A stretch of 64,000 nt of DNA from Prostheceraeus crozeri (GCA_907163375.1 CAJQUW010005232.1:62001-126000); one strand, 5' to 3'. Counted from the stretch's first letter, positions 36,101 through 48,477 are shown. The notes: generated from the letters alone by a model not told the origin. Program-made: numbers and translations.

Positions 36101-39100
36101 GAGACCGTCCGCCAGCATCATTGATCTCCGTGACGGTGCAGTGGATAGAAGTCCTGCCTCACCATCCCAGGATGTGTCACGAGGTGGAGACCGTCCGTCA
36201 GCATCATTGGTCTCCGTGACGGTGCAGTGGATAGAAGTCCTACCTCACCATCCCAGGATGTGTCACGAGGTGGAGACCGTCCGTCAGCATCATTGGTCTC
36301 CGTGACGGTGCAGTGGATAGAAGTCCTACCTCACCATCCCAGGATGTGTCACGAGGTGGAGACCGTCCGTGATCATCATTGGTCTCCGTGACGGTGCAGT
36401 GGATAGAAGTCCTGCCTCACCATCTCAGGATGTGTCACGAGGTGGAGACCGTCCGTCAGCATCATTGGTCTCCGGGACGGTGCAGTGGATAGAAGTCCTG
36501 CCTCACCATCCCAGGATGTGTCACGAAGTGCAGACCGTCCGCCAGCATCATTGGTCTCCGTGACGGTGCAGTGGATAGAAGTCCTGCCTCACCATCCCAG
36601 GATGTGTCACGAGGTGGAGACCGTCCGTGATCATCATTGGTCTCCGTGACGGTGCAGTGGATAGAAGTCCTGCCTCACCATCCCAGGATGTGTCACGAGG
36701 TGGAGACCGTCCGTCAGCATCATTGGTCTCCGTGACGGTGCAGTGGATAGAAGTCCTGCCTCACCATCCCAGGATGTGTCACGAAGTGGAGACTGTCCGT
36801 CAGCATCATTGGTCTCCGTGACGGTGCAGTGGATAGAAGTCCTGTCTCACCATTCCAGGATGTGTCACGAGGTGGAGACCGTCCGTCAGCATCATTGATC
36901 TCCGTGACGGTGCAGTGGATAGAAGTCCTGCCTCACCATCCCAGGATGTGTCACGAAGTGCAGACTGTCCGTCAGCATCATTGGTCTCCGTGACGGTGCA
37001 GTGGATAGAAGTCCTACCTCACCATCCCAGGATGTGTCACGAGATGGAGACTGTCCGTCAGCATCATTGGTCTCCGTGACGGTGCAGTGGATAGAAGTCC
37101 TGCCTCACCATCCCAGGATGTGTCACGAGATGGAGACTGTCCGTCAGCATCATCGGTCTCCGTGACGGTGCAGTGGATAGAAGTCCTGCCTCACCATCCC
37201 AGGATGTGTCCCGAAGTAGAGACCGTCCGTGAGCATCATTGATCTCCGTGAAGGTACAGTGGATAGAAGTCCTACCTCACCATCCCAGGATGTGTCACGA
37301 GGTGGAGACTGTCCGTCAGCATCATTGATCTCCGTGACGGTGCAGTGGATAGAAGTCCTGCCTCACCATCCCAGGATGTGTCACGAGGTGGAGACCGTCC
37401 GTGATCATCATTAGTCTCCGTGACGGTGCAGTGGATAGAAGTCCTGCCTCACCATCCCAGGATGTGTCACGAGGTGGAGACCGTCCGTCAGCATCATTGA
37501 TCTCCGTGACGGTGCAGTGGATAGAAGTCCTGCCTCACCATCCCAGGATGTGTCACGAGGTGGAGACCGTCCGTCAGCATCATTGATCTCCGTGACGGTG
37601 AAGTGGATAGAAGTCCTGCCTCATCATCCTAGGATGTGTCACGAGGTGGAGACTGTCCGTCAGCATCATTGGTCTCCGTGACGGTGCAGTGGATAGAAGT
37701 CCTGCCTCACCATCCCAGGATGTGTCACGAAGTGCAGACTGTCCGTCAGCATCATTGATCTCCGTGACGGTGAAGTGGATAGAAGTCCTGCCTCACCATC
37801 CCAGGATGTGTCACGAGGTGCAGACTGTCCGTCAGCATCATTGGTCTCCGTGACGGTGCAGTGGATAGAAGTCCTGCCTCACCATCCCAGGATGTGTCAC
37901 GAGGTGGAGACTGTCCGTCATCATCATCGGTCTCCGTGACGGTGCAGTGGATAGAAGTCCTGCCTCACCATCTCAGGATGTGTCACGAGGTGGAGACTGT
38001 CCGTGATCATCATCGGTCTCCGTGACGGTGGAGTGGATAGAAGTCCTGCCTCACCATCCCAGGATGTGTCACGAGGTGCAGACTGTCCGTCAGCATCATT
38101 GGTCTCCGTGACGGTGCAGTGGATAGAAGTCCTGCCTCACCATCCCAGGATGTGTCACGAGGTGGAGACTGTCCGTCATCATCATCGGTCTCCGTGACGG
38201 TGCAGTGGATAGAAGTCCTGCCTCACCATCTCAGGATGTGTCACGAGGTGGAGACTGTCCGTGATCATCATCGGTCTCCGTGACGGTGCAGTGGATAGAA
38301 GTCCTGCCTCACCATCCCAGGATGTGTCACGAGGTGGAGACTGTCCGTCAGCATCATTGGTCTCCGTGACGGTGCAGTGGATAGAAGTCCTGCCTCATCA
38401 TCCCATGATGTGTCACGAGGTGGAGACTGTCCGTCAGCATCATTGGTCTCCGTGACGGTGCAGTGGATAGAAGTCCTGCCTCACCATCCCAGGATGTGTC
38501 ACGAGATGGAGACTGTCCGTCAGCATCATTGGTCTCCGGGACGGTGCAGTGGATAGAAGTCCTGCCTCACCATTCCAGGATGTGTCACGAGGTGGAGACT
38601 GTCCGTCAGCATCATTGATCTCCGTGACGGTGCAGTGGATAGAAGTCCTGCCTCACCATCCCAGGATGTGTCACGAGGTGGAGACTGTCCGTCAGCATCA
38701 TCGGTCTCCGTGACGGTGCAGTGGATAGAAGTCCTGCCTCACCATCCCAGGATGTGTCACGAGGTGGAGACTGTCCGTGATCATCATCGGTCTCCGTGAC
38801 GGTGCAGTGGATAGAAGTCCTGCCTCACCATCCCAGGATGTGTCACGAGGTGGAGACTGTCCGTCATCATCATCGGTCTCCGTGACGGTGCAGTGGATAG
38901 AAGTCCTGCCTCACCATCCCAGGATGTGTCCCGAAGTGCAGACTGTCCGTGATCATCATCGGTCTCCGTGACGGTGCAGTGGATAGAAGTCCTGCCTCAC
39001 CATCCCAGGATGTGTCACGAAGTGCAGACTGTCCGTCAGCATCATTGATCTCCGTGACGGTGCAGTGGATAGAAGTCCTGCCTCACCATCCCAGGATGTG

Positions 39101-42100
39101 TCACGAGGTGGAGACCGTCCGTCAGCATCATTGGTCTCCGTGACGGTGCAGTGGATAGAAGTCCTGCCTCACCATTCCCAGGATGTGTCACGAGGTGGAG
39201 ACTGTCCGTCAGCATCATTGATCTCCGTGACGGTGCAGTGGATAGAAGTCCTGCCTCACCATCCCAGTATGTCTCACAAGGTGGAGACTGTCCGTCAGCA
39301 TCATTGATCTCCGTGACGGTGCAGTGGACAGAAGTCCTGCCTCACCATCCCAGGATGTGTCACGAGGTGGAGACTGTCCGTGATCATCATCGGTCTCCGT
39401 GACGGTGCTGTGGATAGAAGTCCTGCCTCACCACCCAGGATGTGTCACGAGGTGGAGACTGTCCGTCAGCATCATTGATCTCCGTGACAGTGCAGTGGAT
39501 AGAAGTCCTGCCTCACCATCCCAGGATGTGTCACGAGGTGGAGACTGTCCGTCAGCATCATTGGTCTCCGGGACGGTGCAGTGGATAGAAGTCCTGCCTC
39601 ACCATCCCAGGATGTGTCACGAGATGGAGACTGTCCGTCAGCATCATTGATCTCCGTGACGGTGCAGTGGATAGAAGTCCTGCCTCACCATCCCAGGATG
39701 TGTCACGAGGTGGAGACTGTCCGTCAGCATCATTGGTCTCCGTGACGGTGCAGTGGATAGAAGTCCTGCCTCACCATCCCAGGATATGTCACGAGGTGGA
39801 GACTGTCCGTCAGCATCATTGATCTCCGTGACGGTGCAGTGGATAGAAGTCCTGCCTCACCATCCCAGGATGTGTCACGAGGTGCAGACTGTCCGTCAGC
39901 ATCATTGGTCTCCGTGACGGTGCAGTGGATAGAAGTCCTGCCTCACCATCTCAGGATGTGTCACGAGGTGGAGACCGTCCGTCAGCATCATTGGTCTCCG
40001 TGACGGTGCAGTGGATAGAAGTCCTGCCTCACCATCCCAGGATGTGTCACGAGGTGGAGACTGTCCGTCAGCATCATTGATCTCCGTGACGGTGCAGTGG
40101 ATAGAAGTCCTGCCTCACCATCCCAGTATGTGTCACGAGGTGGAGACCGTCCGTCAGCATCATTGATCTCCGTGACGGTGCAGTGGATAGAAGTCCTGCC
40201 TCAACATCACAGCATGTGTCACGAGGTGGAGACCGTCCGTGAGCATCATTTGTCTCCGTGACGGTGCAGTGGATAGAAGTCCTGCCTCAACATCACAGCA
40301 TGTGTCACGAGGTGGAGACCGTCCGTGAGCATCATTGATCTCCGTGACGGTGCAGTGGATAGAAGTCCTGCCTCACCATCCCAGGATGTGTCACGAGGTG
40401 GAGACTGACCGTGAGCATCATTGGTCTCCGTGACGGTGCAGTGGATAGAAGTCCTGCCTCACCATCCCAGGATGTGTCACGAGGTGGAGACTGTCCGTCA
40501 GCATCATTGGTCTCCGTGACGGTGCAGTGGATAGAAGTCCTGCCTCACCATCCCAGGATGTGTCACGAGGTGGAGACTGTCCGTCAGCATCATTGGTCTC
40601 CTGACGGTGCAGTGGATAGAAGTCCTGCCTCACCATCCCAGGATGTGTCACGAGGTGGAGACTGTCCGTCAGCATCATTGGTCTCCGTGACGGTGCAGTG
40701 GATAGAAGTCCTGCCTCATCATCCTAGGATGTGTCACGAGGTGGAGACTGTCCGTCAGCATCATTGGTCTCCGTGACGGTACAGTGGATAGAAGTCCTGC
40801 CTCACCATCTCAGGATGTGTCACGAGGTGGAGACCGTCCGCCAGCATCATTGATCTCCGTGACGGTGCAGTGGATAGAAGTCCTGCCTCACCATCCCAGG
40901 ATGTGTCACGAGGTGGAGACCGTCCGTCAGCATCATTGGTCTCCGTGACGGTGCAGTGGATAGAAGTCCTACCTCACCATCCCAGGATGTGTCACGAGGT
41001 GGAGACCGTCCGTCAGCATCATTGATCTCCGTGACGGTGCAGTGGATAGAAGTCCTGCCTCACCATCCCAGGATGTGTCACGAGGTGGAGACCGTCCGTG
41101 ATCATCATTGGTCTCCGTGACGGTGCAGTGGATAGAAGTCCTGCCTCACCATCTCAGGATGTGTCACGAGGTGGAGACCGTCCGTCAGCATCATTGGTCT
41201 CCGTGACGGTGCAGTGGATAGAAGTCCTGCCTCACCATCCCAGGATGTGTCCCGAAGTAGAGACCGTCCGTCAGCATCATTGGTCTCCGGGACGGTGCAG
41301 TATATAGAAGTCCTGCCTCACCATCCCAGGATGTGTCACGAAGTGCAGACCGTCCGCCAGCATCATTGGTCTCCGTGACGGTGCAGTGGATAGAAGTCCT
41401 GCCTCACCATCCCAGGATGTGTCACGAGGTGGAGACCGTCCGTGATCATCATTGGTCTCCGTGACGGTGCAGTGGATAGAAGTCCTGCCTCACCATCCCA
41501 GGATGTGTCACGAGGTGGAGACTGTCCGTCAGCATCATTGGTCTCCGTGACGGTGCAGTGGATAGAAGTCCTGCCTCACCATCCCAGGATGTGTCACGAA
41601 GTGCAGACTGTCCGTCAGCATCATTGGTCTCCGTGACGGTGCAGTGGATAGAAGTCCTGCCTCACCATTCCAGGAGATGTCACGAGGTGGAGACCGTCCG
41701 TCAGCATCATTGATCTCCGTGACGGTGCAGTGGATAGAAGTCCTGCCTCACCATCCCAGGATGTGTCACGAGGTGGAGACTGTCCGTCAGCATCATTGGT
41801 CTCCGTGACGGTGCAGTGGATAGAAGTCCTACCTCACCATCCCAGGATGTGTCACGAGATGGAGACTGTCCGTCAGCATCATTGGTCTCCGTGACGGTGC
41901 AGTGGATAGAAGTCCTGCCTCACCATCCCAGGATGTGTCACGAGGTGGAGACTGTCCGTCAGCATCATTGGTCTCCGTGACGGTGCAGTGGATAGAAGTC
42001 CTGCCTCACCATCCCAGGATGTGTCCCGAAGTAGAGACCGTCCGTCAGCATCATTGGTCTCCGGGACGGTGCAGTATATAGAAGTCCTGCCTCACCATCC

Positions 42101-42872
42101 CAGGATGTGTCACGAAGTGCAGACCGTCCGCCAGCATCATTGGTCTCCGTGACGGTGCAGTGGATAGAAGTCCTGCCTCACCATCCCAGGATGTGTCACG
42201 AGGTGGAGACTGACCGTGAGCATCATTGATCTCCGTGACGGTGCAGTGGATAGAAGTCCTGCCTCACCATCCCAGGATGTGTCACGAGGTGGAGACTGTC
42301 CGTCAGCATCATTGGTCTCCGTGACGGTGCAGTGGATAGAAGTCCTGCCTCACCATCCCAGGATGTGTCACGAAGTGCAGACCGTCCGCCAGCATCATTG
42401 ATCTCCGTGACGGTGCAGTGGATAGAAGTCCTGCCTCACCATCCCAGGATGTGTCACGAGGTGGAGACCGTCCGTCAGCATCATTGATCTCCGTGACGGT
42501 GCAGTGGATAGAAGTCCTGCCTCACCATCCCAGGATGTGTCACGAGGTGGAGACCGTCCGTCAGCATCATTGATCTCCGTGACGGTGCAGTGGATAGAAG
42601 TCCTGCCTCACCATCCCAGGATGTGTCACGAGGTGGAGACCGTCCGTGATCATCATTGGTCTCCGTGACGGTGCAGTGGATAGAAGTCCTGCCTCACCAT
42701 CCCAGGATGTGTCACGAAGTGCAGACTGTCCGTCAGCATCATTGATCTCCGTGACGGTGCAGTGGATAGAAGTCCTGCCTCACCATCCCAGGATGTGTCA
42801 CGAGGTGGAGACGTCCGTGAGCATCATTGGTCTCCGTGACAGTGCATTGGATAGAAGTCCTGCCTCATCTTC
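30136..42872 (+). repeat. 86-bp satellite, main array (about 148 copies), plus orientation
   Basis: 12.7 kb of head-to-tail 86-bp units reading ggtctccgtgacggtgcagt, ggatagaagtcctgcctcac, catcccaggatgtgtcacga, ggtggagactgtccgtcagc, atcatt. Diagnostic variants (gtgatcatcat, gtcccgaagt, gaagtgcag, catcacagcatg, cagtatatag) recur at fixed distances. A set between about 30950 and 36400 reappears about 6450 bp later, and a smaller set repeats every 1720 bp (20 units), so the array grew by copying multi-unit blocks. The first and last units are degraded. The unit can fold: gtctcc pairs with ggagac and gtgac with gtcac. All 61-121-codon frames over it are by-products of the repeat. Confidence 0.98.
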
Positions 42873-43884
42873 CCAATTCATGAAACGTTCTTTTGTCATG
42901 AATGGCTGCTCTTAGAAATTTAGCTTTGGATGTCTAATTACATTTTTCAACTTTGCTTATTAATCAGAATCCTCAATTTTTCTTCACTAAAAGTTCATGT
43001 TTCAATCTGTTGTCGTGTGCAATATTTCTTCCTCTCTTATTAAGAAAATTCAGCGAATTATAGTTTTTCAGTCATATGGAGACGCTTTTGTATGAGAACT
43101 GTTATTGCTTATTGCTCGAGGCAAAGGTTTGGAATGTCTTAATTTCCCGAGAAGATGGCAAAGTTTGTAACATCGGGAATAACGAAACATGCATTTTGGC
43201 TATCTCTTGTCGAAAGATATCGAATTGTTTTCCTTTCTATGAGGCAGTTGGAGAGGCAGTGGTGCACCGACCTCTGTATCTTTATTTGTTCCGATCATGA
43301 TCTCTGTACTTTCCTCTTCGAAACATTGACGTCGGGGACGGTCCTTGAAGAAAAGGAAAAGTCGGAAGATGCAGAGTTCTCTCCTCTCATAAAGAATGGT
43401 AAATGTCAACTTCGTCGGTTGATGGAGAAGCTGAAGATAAAATCTTCCAAGTACGAACAACTGACGATTAGAACCAATGATGATCGTATTTGAGTCTGAT
43501 GTCAATACGAAAACTTCACAAATTGGAATTCACTTACATGCGCTGATTTTTCTCTACGGGTTTCAATTTTAAGAGGTATCCGCTTTTTTGGCTGCAAGAA
43601 GAGCACAAGTGAGGATGAAAATGAAGTCAGAATCATTTATTACAGTAGAATATTCAGTAGTTATATTCAGTAGAATAGTTTATTACACAGTCTCGTGACT
43701 GAAACTTCATTGCCTGGCGTCCCCTTAGCCTTTATTGATCATAGGCCTACATGCAGATAGCATACGGATTATTGGTCTTTTTAGGCGCAATGATTGGCAG
43801 TCTATCAGTTGCTGGTCTAGTTATGCTCGTAGAATTACAATTTGCTTTTCTTTAATGTAAAACTTCATTGAGTTTAAAAAAAGC
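42873..43884. other. Intron sequence, no gene recognised
   Basis: Two overlapping plus frames (43076-43300, 43155-43493) look unlike any family I know; the second ends in a lysine/glutamate-rich stretch. Small attcagta repeats lie near 43650. No splice signals supporting an exon were found. Confidence 0.45.
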
Positions 43885-44232
43885 ATGAGATGACTTCACT
43901 GGTCTCGATGTTTGGTCTTCCTCGGGGCCTTTCCCCTGCCACTTCGTTTTCAATGTCACGATGAGACGGTTGGGAGGCAGAGATGACTTCACTGGTCTCG
44001 ATGTTTGGTCTTCCTCGGGGCCTTTCCCCTGCCACTTCGTTTTCAATGTCACGATGAGACGGTTGGGAGGCAGAGCTGACTTCACTGGTCTCGATGTTTG
44101 GTCTTCCTCGGGGCCTTTCCCCTGCCACTTCGTTTTCAATGTCACGATGAGACGGTTGGGAGGCAGAGCTGACTTCACTGGTCTCGATGTTTGGTCTTCC
44201 TCGGGGCCTTTCCCCTGCCACTTTGTCCTATC
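43885..44232 (-). repeat. 93-bp minisatellite, about 3.7 copies
   Basis: Nearly identical 93-bp units. On the minus strand two frames stay open because 93 is a multiple of three: one reads TKWQGKGPEEDQTS, RPVKSALPPNRLIVTLK, the other VAGERPRGRPN, IETSEVSSASQPSHRDIENE. PPNRL...KWQGK and GERPRGRP recall the basic tail of LINE ORFs, so the unit may be an amplified piece of one. Copies differ at few sites, so the amplification is recent. Confidence 0.93.
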
Positions 44233-44807
44233 AAAGTCCATAACATCAATAGGGCATCAAGCAGTAAATGTTCAGTAATCTATTCCAATTTTATACCTCA
44301 GTCGTCATACATGCTGCTCTTGTGAGGTCTCGGATTGCACAAGCACTCACGGGATTGAGTGACATTTGTACAGTCCTCAATCTGACATTTACTTCTGTTG
44401 ATTTAGTCATTCACGATGAGAAGATTTTCTATTTTCTTCTTGTGAAAAATGTGTTTCGAGATGTCCGTTGAAAGCTCCATAATAATCTCACTGTTGAAGT
44501 TAGTGCCGCCGAACGAACATCTCTTCACGAAAATGGTCCATCGAAGGCTTCGAGATCGATGAAATGGATGAGAAAGTTTCCTCGTCTTAACACCTGAAGA
44601 ATGAGACGATTCCTTCGCGTCGTGAAACATTTCATTTAATTGCTTTTCCTTACTCAACTGATCCCCTCTTAACTTGAGATAGACGTGCTTACACTTCCTG
44701 TCCCATCGCTAACATAATTTTCTTCACGAGACGCGAAGATTCATTCATTCAGTCAAAATTTATTCTTGATATCTCTAATAAATCTTGTTAAATTCAAGCA
44801 TTCAAAG
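44233..44807. other. Intron sequence, no feature recognised
   Basis: Nothing recognised. Confidence 0.5.
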
Positions 44808-44880
44808 CTACACCGTCCAAGCCTCCACTGTGAGAAGTAGTGACCCAGTCGTCTGCCGAGTCCAAGACTGCACTGTGAGA
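44808..44880 (+). mobile_element. SINE family 1, 3'-end fragment
   Basis: Shows caccgtccaagcctccactg and gagaagtagtgac, matching the 3' part of the SINE at 15770-15960. It is followed by a second, weaker gtccaagactgcactgtgag copy of the same block. The head is missing. Confidence 0.55.
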
Positions 44881-46339
44881 TCTCCTATCATAGCGTATAC
44901 AACATGAATGAGACCGAACTGCGTGGTATCCCGTACGAAAATTTTTTGGAAACCACTAATGAAACATTAATGTTTTGTCTACGGAAATTTAGCCATTTCA
45001 TTAGTATTTTCATTAGTGTTTCATGTAATGTTTCATTAGTATTTCCATTAGTATTTATTTACATTACATGGAGCATACGCATGATTCATTAATGTTCCCA
45101 GTACTGTTTCATTAATGCTCACAGTGCTGTTTCATTAATACTCACAGTACTGTTTCATTAGTGTTCCTAGTACTGCTTCAACGTCGTTCCTAATGCTATT
45201 TCACAAATGTTATTATTAATGTTTCATTTGTGGTCTACGATAATGCACCATAATTATTTCTAGAATGATCCTACATTATATAATGTGTCATTATTAGCAA
45301 AAAGAATACCATCATCAAGTTTGTATGACATCTTTATTCCAAAGTACATGTATCTACTTATCTACCTAACACTATCTATCTACTTGTCTCTAAAAGAGTT
45401 GCCCACTACAAATACAGACAGCATACGTCCAATGTTCTCACAATTCCTCGGTTTCCGGTTCTTCCAAGTCTCTTAATGTCGACTTTGATGTTGCTGAAAA
45501 GAAGACGGACCCTTTTTTAATACACATTTTTGGTAAATCACTGGTATGACGATAATGCGTTTAAATGCTTTGACGAAGTGCTCTTGAATTAAAATTGCAA
45601 TTTGAATTTTCTCCAAAAATCCATTTGATATTCGATATCAGATAGGATGAAAACCTACAACTGTTACATGTACATGTGCATGTTCCTACATTAGAACGCA
45701 CAAATGTAATCACATACACATACATCACAATCACATACATTTAAGAATTTATTTGTTTATTGTAGAGGTAAAAAAATTGGTCCATTAATTCTCGGTATCC
45801 CAATTTGCGTATTTTTGTTCAATTACTTTTGATTTTAGGCCGACCGGAAACTAAATTGGTATTATTTGCAATAGTGTTTCCTATTTATGATATTTTGTCA
45901 CATTTCTGTGTGCCAATGACACATTACTTCAGCTATAACTAAGTGCACTATGCGGTGTGTAGGTCTGCATGTGAACTGCAGTAGGCCTACATGCATGCAT
46001 GTTTTCAGTGCACGTTGCTATTTGTCAACAAGTTTACAATTTAAAAGTAATTTTCAATTGATGTAAAAGTCTATTCCCATTAAGCCAGCTACAGAAAAAC
46101 AGAAGAAAGCACGTTTAACTGCTTTGGTATAGTAGAATCATAATTTGATATCTATAAGCATTACTTGAGCATACCATACTGTTACTTACATTTGGTATGT
46201 TATGAGAATCATCACTAACTTAAAGGCTTCTAAAGCAATGGTATCTGACAGAATTCACTATCATCACCTTACCAAAATACAGGCAGCATTCAATGCATGA
46301 ATTCATGGTATGTTAGTTAATTGCGATTTGACTTTTTTT

Positions 46340-46640
46340 AAATTTATTTATCTATCCGGAATAATTTATATAGCGCTGTACCCAAAAAGGCTCACAGCAT
46401 TAAAACGAACAATGAAGTCACAAATTACATTAACGTTATCATAAAATGGAAGAAAAAGTGTTAATGAGAAAACAGCTCTTCAGGCGACGCTTGAAAGTTG
46501 ACAAACTGCTCGAATTATACTAGAATGATAGGGATGTAGTACCACACTGAAGGTCCATAGAAAGAAAAGGCATGACCTCCCCTGGATATTGTTTTGACGA
46601 GAGATACCCTCAATAAGCAACGATCTTCAGATGATCGAAG
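46340..46640. repeat. Dispersed repeat with atatagcgctgta start
   Basis: A tttattta...atatagcgctgtacccaaaaa start, then an aaacagctcttcaggcgac block followed by gcttgaaag, and an aaggtccatagaaagaaaagg-like segment, resemble a short non-coding repeat widespread in invertebrate genomes. Recognition is from memory of the pattern; its boundaries are approximate. Confidence 0.4.
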
Positions 46641-47440
46641 AGAACGGGAAGGATTATTGATTAATGTACACAGGCGAATTCAAGTAATGTCCTTTATAGC
46701 ACAAGCATCCAATCTTGAGTGTTGAGCGTTCATTTATCGGAAGCCAGTTCATCTGTCCAAAATCAGGAGTAATGTGCTCTCGACCGCGGATTCGAAAATC
46801 AAACGAGCGTTTGAATTTTGTAAATTCAGACACGTGTTTTTAAGGTACTCAGTGTTCGATTAGATCTAAGGTATGAGTGGCTTCATACGTCATGTTGTAA
46901 AGCAAAAAAGTACTTCGCATGACGTATTAAGTAAATATATATATATATATTAAGCATTAAATTGATACAATAATCAAATATTTAATGTATAAATGTGAAT
47001 TGACGAAGTGCATAATTTCTACATCTATTTGAAAGCTTTTATCAGCTGCTATAGAATTAATTGATTTCTGAAGACGAGTAATCGCTATCAATTAATTGCA
47101 TGTTGCCATAATTAATATCAATTGATAGATGTGCCCAATTTAAATGCAATAAACTTTTGATCACATTTGATATTACTCGGCCACTGTCTAATCGCAAGTG
47201 CCTGCATCAAATTCATTCATCAATTGCAATCTAATTACATATTCGTAATGTTGCTGTGCACTAAATATTCAAGGTCAAGGTTCGTGTTCGTGTGAACGAT
47301 CTGAAATCGCTAATTTGAATTATATGCGCATAAAATAAACTGCTTGTAAATTAATGTTGTTAATTAATCTAATTATGAATACAAAACTGCAGCTACGCTA
47401 CTGTACTATAATACAGTAGTAAAAGCATTATAACTGCTTA

Positions 47441-47635
47441 CCGTTTTCCTTTCGTAATTCCTTGATCTTTCGCTTCAGTTCGTTTTCTTTTAACTCTGTA
47501 TGCGGTTTGTCAGATTTCTTGTTACATTCTGGATCTTGGGTCACATTGTTTGAAAAAATTGTAAGAAGTCTTTTTTGTAGCAACTTCAAATTTTCTAGAC
47601 TTTCCTCTGCTGTTTTTCGACAATGACGGGATTAG
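47441..47635 (-). CDS. Exon-like ORF, coiled-coil, inside the 3.5-kb transposon
   Basis: On the minus strand an open frame of about 63 codons, from cga at about 47629, reads KTAEESLENLKLLQKRLLTI, then FSNNVTQDPECNK and ends ELKENELKRKIKELRKENG directly before gtaagc, a good splice donor (donor at about 47442). A stop lies upstream in the same frame and there is no ATG, so it would be an internal exon; cgaaaaacag is a possible acceptor. The heptad-like Leu/Lys/Glu ending predicts a coiled coil, as found after zinc-finger domains (for example THAP) of some transposon proteins. No domain can be named, and chance is not excluded. Confidence 0.4.
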
Positions 47636-47914
47636 ACGCGACTGTGTATGATATACTGATGAGACGACAACGACGAGGCGAAATGGTCACTATGAAATTC
47701 TGAATTACGTCCAGCGCATTGATGAAATGGTCCGTGTTTCCGCGTTGCATGTCGATTACCCAATAGAGACGATAGCATTAAACTTCGAGGAAAGTCGATA
47801 AATGCGCATAGGAAGAAACTGACGGCTCACGCGTTGTCGTGACATGACGTCACTGCGGTAACACACAATAGGGAAGCATGAATAATCCAAGGCAAGGATT
47901 CTAAATATAGAATG

Positions 47915-48420
47915 GTACATTAATGTTTCACTAATGAAACATTACATGAAACCATTGCAGTTTTCACTAATGAACTTTACATTAATGTTTGATTAATGAA
48001 ACATTACATGAAACCATTGCAGTTTTCACTAATGAACTTTACATTAATGTTTCATTAGATGAAACATTACATGAAACCATTGCAGTTTTCATTACTGAAC
48101 TTTACATTAATGTTTCATTAATGAAACATTACATGAAACCATTGCAGTTTTCATTACTGAACTTTACATTACATGAAACCATTGCAGTTTTCATTACTGA
48201 ACTTTACATTAATGTTTCATTAATGAAACATTACATGAAATCATGGCAATTTTCATTAATGAACTTTACATTAATGTTTCATTAGATGAAACATTACATG
48301 AAACCATTGCAGTTTTCATTCATGAACTTTACATTAATGTTTCATTAGATGAACCATTAGTATTTTCATTAATGCTTTATCATGAAATGCTGAAATTTCA
48401 TTAGTCATCAATGAAACATT
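47915..48420. repeat. 62-bp tandem repeat in the transposon's right end
   Basis: Roughly seven units of gaaacattacatgaaaccat, tgcagttttcattactgaac, tttacattaatgtttcatta and at, some with deletions. The aatgtttcattaatgaaacatt junction is self-complementary, so single strands would fold. The 98-codon frame over it is a by-product. Confidence 0.9.
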
Positions 48421-48477
48421 ACATGTTCATTAGATGAAACATTGATGAATTGCAAAATTATTTTCGTACGGGATGGT

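Larger units (their letters stand above)
44928..48474. mobile_element. 3.5-kb terminal-inverted-repeat DNA transposon with subterminal repeats
   Basis: The ends are atcccgtacgaaaat in opposite orientation (44928-44942; 48460-48474), flanked by GGT on both sides (44925-44927, 48475-48477), a probable 3-bp target duplication. Just inside each end lie many copies of attaatgtttcatta-type words: dispersed on the left (to about 45240) and as a 62-bp tandem array on the right (about 47915-48420). Subterminal repeats of this kind often bind transposase. The interior contains a known-type dispersed repeat and an exon-like minus-strand ORF but no transposase domain I can name, so the superfamily is undecided. 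Confidence 0.75.

Noticed and set aside
30036-42915. Dozens of 60-120-codon frames with DRSPASPSQDVSRGG and IEVLPHHPRMCHEVET
   Set aside because: They are translations of the 86-bp satellite in successive frames (86 is not a multiple of three); stops recur with the repeat and there is no unique sequence.
43076-43505. Overlapping frames of 74-112 codons as a small gene
   Set aside because: No recognisable family and no supporting splice sites; three frames on two strands compete over the same bases.
47645-47690. Possible hammerhead core ctgatgagacgac...gcgaaatggtc (plus strand)
   Set aside because: It has CUGAUGA, GAAA and GUC, but stem II pairs only at its first base pair and the sequences that should form stem I do not match.
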